NCBI RefSeq assembly: GCF_019175385.1
Contig: NC_083337.1
Location: 166,173,713 to 166,237,712 of the forward strand
DNA: 64,000 bases
Source: Lycium barbarum
Lineage: Eukaryota > Streptophyta > Magnoliopsida > Solanales > Solanaceae
Direction of reading: 5' to 3'
A program made the position numbers and the translations under genes. Below the pieces are notes generated by a model. It did no database searches. It saw nothing but the letters and a program-made list of their open reading frames with translations, and was not told where the DNA came from. How positions within the stretch are numbered: the first letter of the stretch is position 1; each line of letters opens with the position of its first letter. This document shows positions 56,766 through 64,000 of the stretch, piece after piece.

Positions 56766-57848
56766 TCAAGATTTAGATGATGCCCCTACTTTTCCAAGGT
56801 CCTCAAGTGCCTTTGAGATTTGCTCCTCCGTCAATCCCTCCAGTCTGATGCCCCTTTCAACTCCCAAGTCTATTAGAATTTAAAAAAGAAAAATACAAGA
56901 ATAGAAGGTCAAACCACAGGAACAGGGTAAAGATCACTTAAAGCAACTTGACTATACCAGATTTGAAACGAAAACTTCATCAAATTTGTCCATAGAAGAA
57001 TGTAGCAAACATTTGCATGGTGTCAAATAATTTGGAGAACATCCCAAAGTGGAAAGAAGGACATAAAAATTAGAACGGATTGAGTATTATTCATGAGAAA
57101 ACGAGACAATTCTACATGCCTAGGAAACCCAACCACTTGTGAGGTCCATTCACTATACTCAAACCTTTACAGTCACATAATTCCTTCATCCTTATTATGC
57201 AATTTATGAGTCAGACTTCTATCAATCCCTTATCTTGATTAAATATTAATATATCATTTACCAAAAGTTTACTTATAAGTTTCAATTAAGCTGGAATATA
57301 AAGGAACTTGATGAAATGTAACAAAAACAATGAAAAGAAGAAAAAGAAAAAAAAAAAGGAATTTTTGTGAAGTGTCTACTCAGAAGTGCGTAAAATATTA
57401 ATCGTGCATCAAATTATTCAAAGAAGCACTTCAATTAATTGCATTTAGCGCCCGATTAGAACTATAATCAAGGAAACCATTAAGAAAAATAAGCACAAAA
57501 AATGAAAAGATAATTACCATATCTAGCCCAAAGCTGAGGCTCAATGGAAGTGGCCTCACGAATCAAAATAGGTAATTTGGGGTTATGGGTCTTGAGATCT
57601 CTGTAGTTCTTCTCAATAAACGACCTATATAAAATAAAAAAACAATTACTTGTTATTAGATTTATCTATAAATCAATCAACAACATCTTAATCCCAAACA
57701 AATTCGAGTATTTAATAATTCACTGCAGCATTTGCTAATTACTTAGGTAAATGAGTAAAAACCTAGTGGCAGCACTTTCAGGTGATGATGGAGAGAAAAG
57801 GATGCGTAGCTCTTTGAGGTTCCGAGATAGATTTGATCTCCACGCCAT
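56766..57848 (-). CDS. NDUFA2: NADH dehydrogenase [ubiquinone] 1 alpha subcomplex subunit 2 (complex I B8 subunit)
   Basis: Three exons on the minus strand: 57848-57763, 57624-57518 and 56869-56766, 297 nt, 98 residues. Key phrases are [45 protein letters not shown] and [20 protein letters not shown], matching the plant B8/NDUFA2 family closely in order and length. The protein has a thioredoxin-like fold and is an accessory subunit of mitochondrial complex I in the matrix arm. All GT-AG junctions keep frame. A TATA-like tataaaaaa lies about 45 bp upstream on the minus strand (57892-57900). The gene looks intact and lies between Yippee-like genes 2 and 3 on the opposite strand. Confidence 0.93.
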
Positions 57849-58059
57849 TCTTCACCTTCAACTATTCCCTACACTTTACAAAATTCCTCCTTTTTTATAA
57901 ATAAACCAGAAACTTCATGAGTTGTGATTTATGCTTTAACGGTTGTACTAAACATTTTTCGATTGACGATCCCAATTGTGGACCAGTTTTTCTGTTACTG
58001 GACTTTCACTGAGAGTCAGTCCATTGGGCTAACGGTGCCCCTTTTCATTTATGATCACT

Positions 58060-58480
58060 AACTTTTGGACAATTTACACGATTGGCCTTATTCCGGATGG
58101 TCTTTAATTTTTATCCTTCGCCTAATATTTCGAAGTTCTGGGTTAGAACCTCACCTCAATAAAAAATATAAAAAAAATCGCAAGACAGAGTTTCGTAGCA
58201 AAATTAGGCCTATTTGGGCAAAAGTTAGGTCTTAAGAAAAACTTCTGCCCAAAATTAAGCCTTAAGGCCTAACTTTTGCCCGAATAGGCCTAATTTTGGG
58301 CAAATGTTAGGCCTTAAGGCAGAGATTTTGCGAAAACCTTGCCTTGCGAATTTTTTTTTTTCTTTTTTACTTAGTGGATGTTCAAATCCAGAATTCGAAA
58401 TATTTTTGGCCACTTTTTAAGCGAAGGATAAAAATTAAAGACCAGCGCCTTTGAAGGTCAATCCACGCAAAAAATTTGGG
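58060..58480. repeat. foldback MITE-like element upstream of NDUFA2
   Basis: The left part, tctttaatttttatccttcgc, pairs with the right part, gcgaaggataaaaattaaaga. Inside, ggcctatttgggcaaaagttaggtcttaag and aaggcctaacttttgcccgaataggcc fold onto each other. Outer ends ggacaatttacacgattggcct / aaggtcaatccacgcaaaaaat also pair loosely. The target duplication was not resolved. Confidence 0.7.
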
Positions 58481-59030
58481 TTAGCGAAGCCCCATGATTA
58501 ACTAATCTTTCCTCTTCTAGAGTTTCATTGTATTAACCGGCTATTAAAAAGTGGTTGAATATATTACTTTTCATCTCGAGTGACCTTTTGACTAAACTAA
58601 AAAGAGATAAAAGGACTTTTCTATATAAAAAAATAAATAAATTTATTCACCTTTGTACAATAATTCATTTAACCAATAACTCCCTTTTAATTTTAAAGGG
58701 TTGTTTCATACCATTTAAATGAAGAAAAAAATACTACACCTAATATTTCACGATTTTTTGGTTAGTTCAGAGATATTTTTTATTATCACACAAACAATAG
58801 TTTAGTATATGAGGTTAAGTAGAATATAACATATCTAAAATGGATGATTACTATCTTTATGTTACTTGATTACTTTTTCTTTCTTTTAAATAAATTTATG
58901 ATTTAAGCGACTTGAACTATTTAGTGAGTGAACGTATAACTACATGTCACCCATATATTGATTTGACGTAAATAGTTAGCTAAATTTTTATCTTTGGCTA
59001 GTAATTTTGAAGAGAGAAAGCGAAATGCAA
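58481..59030. other. intergenic, no gene seen
   Basis: AT-rich sequence with no supported feature. Confidence 0.5.
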
Positions 59031-59310
59031 TTTATAAGTCGCATCCAACAAATACGATGTGTAAGTCGTGCGCCTATGTGACTTTTAAGTTGGGTTCAGC
59101 AAACAAATAAGTCATACATAACTTATAAGTTGGGTTCAGGAAACGAATAGGTCGATTTATCAAATGCGATTTGTAAGTTGCATACATCAAATGTGAAACA
59201 CAATTTATAAGTTGGATTTAACAAATGTGATTTATAGGTCGTATTTATCAAACACGATTAGTAAGTAGCATACATCAAATGCAATTTGTAAGTTCTTTAT
59301 CCCCCAATAT
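59031..59310. repeat. degenerate minisatellite
   Basis: Units of about 35-40 bp repeat the theme acttataagt(t/c), gggttcagcaaa and atacatcaaatgcaatttgtaag with much variation. Confidence 0.65.
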
Positions 59311-59669
59311 ATCAAAGAGCGATGACACAAATTACCAGTGAACTCCTACGTAACATTTGTGAGTTTTACATGGACGATTTGATAGTCTTTTTCAAAAGAA
59401 AGAACCGACATACACAAACTTTTATTTTAAAAAAAAATTACTGTGATTTCTTTTTTTTGGCTGCCCCAGATTACCAGAATTTTCCGGTAGCTTATAACTA
59501 TAATAATACAGAAACTTGTAATCCGTTTTTGATTAGTGAAATCCACACAACAATTACATTATTACAAACAGATTAGTGAAATCCACACAACAATTATTAA
59601 CCTGCAACTGTTTTTCTCATAAGTAAAGGGAATAAAAGAAAAGGAAACATAATAACTCCCTAGTCTCTG
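59311..59669. other. intergenic, upstream of Yippee-like gene 3
   Basis: A small duplication of ttagtgaaatccacacaacaatta occurs at 59534 and 59572. No gene. Confidence 0.5.
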
Positions 59670-60036
59670 TATATAAGGGTGAAGAAGTAAAATGTAAGAC
59701 TTGTAACCAATTGGCTTCCTCAAGATTTCCCTCCTCTCTGTGTTAACGGTAAAGATATTACTCTTCTCAAATTAGTTTCAAGATTCAAGAACTGAATTTT
59801 CTGTATCAAAAATTCTCTTCTCAGTACCCATTTTTTTTCACTTTGTTGAATTAGTTACATTGTTTATCTGGTTCGAAACTAGTCTTTTTCCATTGATGAA
59901 CTCGAATATCAGCAGTGAATCTTTGATCTTTCTTCTCCATTTTGTTATTTGTTGAAGTTATTTTGTTTGTGACAGGTCTACGAGTTGAAGAAATTCTATT
60001 AGGAGTAGTGGGTTCTTGATTGACACCGTTGATACA
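59670..60036 (+). promoter_or_regulatory. TATA box and probable leader intron of Yippee-like gene 3
   Basis: tatataagg at 59670 is a good TATA box. The leader may be spliced from about 59750 (acg|gtaaag) to 59976 (gtgacag|gtctacg), leaving a short 5' UTR before the ATG at 60037. Confidence 0.45.
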
Positions 60037-61233
60037 ATGGTCTTTAGTGTTCGAGAAGAGGATTTAGTGTATTGTAATGAATGCAAAACCCGAATTGGAT
60101 TCGTCAACGATCACATTCAAATCGTAAAGATTTCTAATCACTCTTTCTTGCATCAGTTTTGTGTTTCTTTTTATTATTTTCAATTCTTTGTGTACGCTCA
60201 TTTTCTTTGAAGCTCTACATTAAGGATAAACTTGTATTACTTTTTTTCAATTGTACTTAACTATTCAATTTGGGAAACTACTTAGTATCTTTTGATGAAA
60301 CTGCTTCTGAGTTCATAAAGAGGAATTCAGTAATCGAGCTCATCTTTTTGTGTTGTGTATTTTGCAGGTGCAAAATGGCAGAACAGGGGTCTTTGAGAAA
60401 GTGTAAGTCTCAAAATTTCATGCAATTTTGAATATAGAGTAGTATTATTCAACTAAACATTTTTATGGGGTCTGAGGCATGTTATATAGATATGTATGTA
60501 TGTTATATATATATGACTATATGTTGTATATGTATGCAGGTTTAATGTACAAAATCTTGACAGCGAGAATCATCTTCGACAAGTAAATTGCAATGCTGTA
60601 GCTGATATTTACTGTGCCCAATGTGGGATGCTGCTTGGATTGAAACTTGTAAGATACTAAATTACCAAATTTCTATTTCATGAACAATACGATTTGCAGT
60701 TCCTTTTTTTAACAGAATTTAGTTTCTCCAGATTGCAGTCCCCCAACCGTCCATTTATGTTAGAGAAGGAATATGCTTGATGGATTTGTAAGTTTCTTAC
60801 GGATATGCAAAATGCAACTCTACATGCATATGTGATAATGATTTGTAGGGTGTTAATACGAATAAATGTTTTTTTTTTTTGTGGCAGGGACAAGCTTGTT
60901 TACTTCAATGATTATCCAATGCTTATCAAAGAAAAGGGTGGACCACATGGTGCCGTTAATATTGATGAATATCTTAATGAACAAGCTGGAGGCGCTAACA
61001 TTGAACAGGTTCCTAAAGAACAAGATGAAGGCGAGAATATTGAACAGGTTCCTAATGAACAAGATGAAGGCGCGAATATTGAACAGGTTACTAGTGAACA
61101 AGGCGGAGGAGATAATATTGAACAGGTTCCTAATGAAGAAGACGGAGGCGCTAATGATGAACAGGTTCCTAATGAAGATGTAGATCAAGTGGCTGATGGA
61201 ATGGACAATATTGATCTGAATCCAGAAATATGA
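60037..61233 (+). CDS. Yippee-like zinc-binding protein 3 with acidic 13-residue repeat tail
   Basis: Exons are 60037-60123, 60368-60402, 60540-60648, 60732-60787 and 60888-61233, total 633 nt, 210 residues. It starts MVFSVREEDLVYCNEC with C13-C16. GRTGVFEKV and FNVQNL follow, then VADIYCAQCGMLLGLKL with C66-C69. Exon phases match genes 1 and 2 and exon 4 is again 56 nt. The conserved His-Thr before VADIYC, present as GPHT in genes 1 and 2, is absent here (NCNAVADIYC), so the domain is divergent though the zinc cysteines stay. The tail carries about four and a half repeats of the form ANIEQVPNEQDEG and ends NIDLNPEI, strongly acidic. Function unknown; a zinc-binding protein-interaction role is inferred. 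Confidence 0.8.
60994..61176 (+). repeat. 39-bp coding minisatellite in Yippee-like gene 3
   Basis: Four full 39-bp units (60994-61149) and a partial fifth; the preceding gaatatcttaatgaacaagctggaggc resembles a further diverged unit. The period is the same as in gene 1, but the codon content differs. Confidence 0.92.
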
Positions 61234-62055
61234 ACCAACTAATGATGAAAATGTAGAACTTTTACATTCACTGAATGAACTTACTAAACTTCATATCTTT
61301 CAAGTAGTCATTCATAATTGTGTGATAGCATTTGATAGTGAGTTTCTTATATGTTTGAGCTCTCTGGTAGTACTACCAATTACTGCACCAAACAATTTCT
61401 GTATTGCAAAGGTGTAACCTTCTGAAAGCTATAAAGTTGAACAGTTTGTTTGATAGAGTCTATCTAATTTTTGCTTCTATTGCGGTTGTTAATCTATTGC
61501 TAAAGTGAAGGGTGATTTATCCATTATCCTTCCACTATCGTAGTTCGTGAATAACATTATGTCAATTTCTTAGAATGGGAATGGTATTTATTGAGGTCTT
61601 CTGCATAAACTTATGTAGTGAAAAGTTCCTACTTGTTTAAGGGAATTTGTCCTCTTTTGATTTTGCACAAATTGTGTAAAGTTTAGTATTCTGCATTGTC
61701 TAGACTTTCTTTTAGTGCCTTATCAATGCTAATCATGCTGTACGTACTTTCTTTTAGTGGACAGATTGGAAGTTTTACAGAAGAATTTCCAGTCCATTTT
61801 TTGCTGATTATTCATGACCGCTGTACTTTCATATTCTCCATTAGGAAAGATAATTCACACTTACTCCGTCTAGTCCTTTATTGTGCAGTCATTTCCCTTT
61901 TTGTATTCCTTTTGGCAAGTTGCTTTGCAGTCTGATTCCAATCCTGTTCTTGTGCTGGACTAAGCAATTATATTTTAGTGTTCATGCTAATGTTAAGCCA
62001 AGGAGTAGAAGGAAACGATTGAAAACTCAAAAAAAAAAAAGAGACAAGAGAAACT
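61234..62055. other. intergenic between Yippee-like gene 3 and the first tRNA
   Basis: No gene. The part from 61557 is the first copy of a tandem duplication that ends beyond the tRNA. Confidence 0.55.
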
Positions 62056-62128
62056 GGCTTCGCCCGGACTCGAACCGGAGACCTTCAGTGTGTTAGACTG
62101 ACGTGATAACCAACTACACCACGAAACC
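62056..62128 (-). tRNA. tRNA-Val (AAC), copy 1
   Basis: The minus-strand 73-nt cloverleaf starts GGTTTCGTGGTGTAGTTGG and has the anticodon loop CTAACAC, giving anticodon AAC. It ends with the T arm CCGGTTCGAGTCCGG and acceptor CGAAGCC. The A box (TGGTGTAGTTGG) and B box (GGTTCGAGTCC) are both present. The acceptor has one T-G wobble pair at position 3-70. CCA is not encoded, as expected for a nuclear gene. Confidence 0.95.
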
Positions 62129-62904
62129 TTGATTGTACGGTTAGCAATTACACTAAATGTGGATGAGTCTATCATTTTCCTTTCCAAGGTCGAATACAAA
62201 TTTACAACTTGTGTTCTAACATTGGTTTCCTCGTTTTATCTTATATATCTCTTCCCCAATACAGGTTCCCTTTAGGGTACCTTCAAGGGGGCAGCTTTCA
62301 GTTCACCTTAACAATAAATAGTACTTGAACTAGTTATTTAAACTTTCGAAATTGGTACATGGTTATTCATGTCAATTTCTTAGAATGAAATTGGTATTTC
62401 TGAAGTCTTCTGCATAAACTTAAGTAGTGAAAGGTTCCTAATTGTTCCAGGGTGTTAGTCATCTTCTGATTTCACACATATTGTGAAGATAGAGTTGTAC
62501 AGAAGAATTTCCTGTTCATTTCTTTGCTGGTTATTCATGACTACTATAGTCACTTTCGAATTCTCCAGTAGAAAAGATACATAATTCGCACTTGGTCTGT
62601 TTAATCATTTTTGCGGTCATTTCCCTTTTTCGTGTTGAAATATCATTTGCTGATTTCCAATTGAACTTTTTATTGCAAAGCTATTTATAGCATAGTATTC
62701 CTTTTGGCAAGCTGCTATTGCAATCTAGACACAAGTAAATAATCATATTTAAGGAATCATCTTAATGTTGAGCCAAGGAGTAGAGGCAGCAGAAACTTGA
62801 TTTCTGAAGATGCCAGCCTCTCAACAAGACTCAGGAGTCAGGACTAGTCCAGTTTAGCGTATAAAAGAAAAACGAACTAAAACTAAAATAAGATAAAAAG
62901 AAAT

Positions 62905-62977
62905 GGCTTCGCCCGGACTCGAACCGGAGACCTTCAGTGTGTTAGACTGACGTGATAACCAACTACACCACGAAACC
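62905..62977 (-). tRNA. tRNA-Val (AAC), copy 2
   Basis: The sequence is identical to copy 1 over all 73 positions, including the acceptor wobble pair. It lies in the second unit of the tandem duplication. Flanks have diverged while the tRNA has not, which fits selection or recent correction. Confidence 0.95.
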
Positions 62978-62980
62978 TAG

Positions 62981-64000
62981 ATGCTTGACTGATACCGTGA
63001 AGAAGACTTAAAACAATACTAAAAAGACCTAACAGTTGAGACAGCTTCAAATAGTAAGAACATAAGGAAATAGGAGCCTGATGAATGAAACGCGACTGTC
63101 GTGCTACTTCCTGTTTCTGGACATGTCTGGGTGTATGTTGAGGCAAATGTGCAGAGTCTCCTAGCTACAATGTGATGGTATTATTAACTAAATCTTGAGA
63201 TCTTGGAATAAATAGATACACATATTCTTATGAAGCTTCATCTACTCTGCAGATATCTCTTGCCTACTTCACAAATACTGCATTAAAATTTAGACAAAAG
63301 ATGCAATCAGTGAGTAGCCAAACCATCATGCTAAAGAAACTCAAAAGCTAGCATGCCCAACTATCCAATTGGAAGTAAAGCAATGATGCAAGCTACCCAT
63401 ATACAACTGCAAATCGTGGTCATGAGTTACAAATCGCCAAGAAAATAGCTACTAACGAGACCTAAATTCTAGCCTTGTCACGTCGTGTATTTTTTCACAT
63501 GAAGGGGTCTTAAGTCAAACAAACAACCTAAAGATGAATAGCCGTGAAGATTGAAGGAACAGACCAAATTCGAAAAATAGCTTCGACAAAACAACTGAAT
63601 TCAATTTGACAAGAACCACAGCCAGTCAGCCACAGCCTACAAGTTTGAGACTAAAGTCTCATACTCACCAATGATTAAAAGAGCTTATCAAACTTGTAGA
63701 AATTGAATGCCCACCTAGTTTCACAAATGTATAAATGCCCAACCAGTGGTTGCAAAACCATAGTTTTTATCAGATTGCACAGATACTGTGTCATTTCAAT
63801 CAATTATCAACAATAATAATCAGCTGGAAGTAATTTCTAGAAATTGAACTTGGTCCATTGAATATGTAAGGAGAAATTACAATAACTGGACCTTAAGAAC
63901 CAGATCTAGAACAAAACGCTACAGAGAAACCAAAACACAGAAACTGCAGAAATTTCCTTAAAATCTACATTAACTAATTGCCTAACAACAGATCCACAGT
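62981..64000. other. intergenic to window end, nothing recognised
   Basis: No frame of note, no repeat border and no RNA gene was recognised. It may include introns or flanks of a gene outside the window. Confidence 0.45.

Larger units (their letters stand above)
61557..62980. repeat. tandem duplication of ~0.81-0.85 kb carrying a tRNA gene
   Basis: gtcaatttcttagaatg, ggtcttctgcataaactta, gtagtgaaaagttcct, tttccagtccatttt-like phrases and agccaaggagtaga occur once in 61557-62130 and again in 62371-62980, each followed by an identical tRNA body. The offset grows from 810 to 849 through indels. Confidence 0.88.

Noticed and set aside
60853..61188. Open frames overlapping Yippee-like gene 3 on both strands, rich in Ile/Phe/Asn
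   Set aside because: Regular 13-residue spacing shows they are other frames of the coding minisatellite; they have no start context or splice support.

Overview
The window is nuclear DNA from a flowering plant, most likely a Solanaceae member. The genes have introns with GT-AG (and one GC-AG) borders. There is a plant H2B, plant-type QALGGH zinc fingers and a plant complex I B8 subunit. Most of the rest is plant transposons: copia, CACTA/EnSpm, MULE with plant mobile domain, Helitron-like, Stowaway and hAT-like MITEs, LINE and tRNA-derived SINEs. The Solanaceae assignment rests on recognising dispersed repeats, chiefly the SINE-like units near 3.5 and 22.1 kb, and is an inference.

Layout. 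0-0.7 kb: the 3' end and LTR of a copia element cut by the window edge. 4.4 and 23.0 kb: two same-strand ZAT-type C2H2 repressor genes, probably an old tandem pair now separated by about 18 kb of insertions. These include a 7.7-kb CACTA element (6610-14331) with a TAT target duplication and two decayed minus-strand genes, and a 3.4-kb internally deleted copia element (17379-20758). 25.2-30.5 kb: two head-to-tail Helitron-like segments, the first carrying fragments of an O-fucosyltransferase-like gene and a PPR gene. 32-33.7 kb: a gene with a TPL/Tify-binding (TDBD-like) C-terminal domain. 34-39 kb: mostly MITEs and repeats. 39.6 kb: histone H2B.

41-61 kb holds the most unusual feature: three same-strand Yippee-like zinc-binding genes with the same five-exon layout. 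The first and third have C-terminal tails built from different 13-residue (39-bp) tandem repeats; the second has a single unit. A 5.55-kb MULE (45712-51261) with long inverted repeats, a plant mobile domain gene and a MuDR-type transposase lies between copies 1 and 2. A foldback element (43806-44574) lies next to it. Between copies 2 and 3 are a duplicated 3' flank with no gene, a truncated LINE, a SINE and an intact-looking minus-strand NDUFA2 (complex I B8) gene. The window ends with two tRNA-Val(AAC) genes in a tandem duplication.

The host genes do not form an operon or pathway. The ZAT pair and the Yippee trio are local gene-family expansions, and the transposons explain most of the spacing. 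Several transposon genes carry stops that look like methyl-cytosine decay. No decisive homology search could be run, so names rest on motifs and family recognition.
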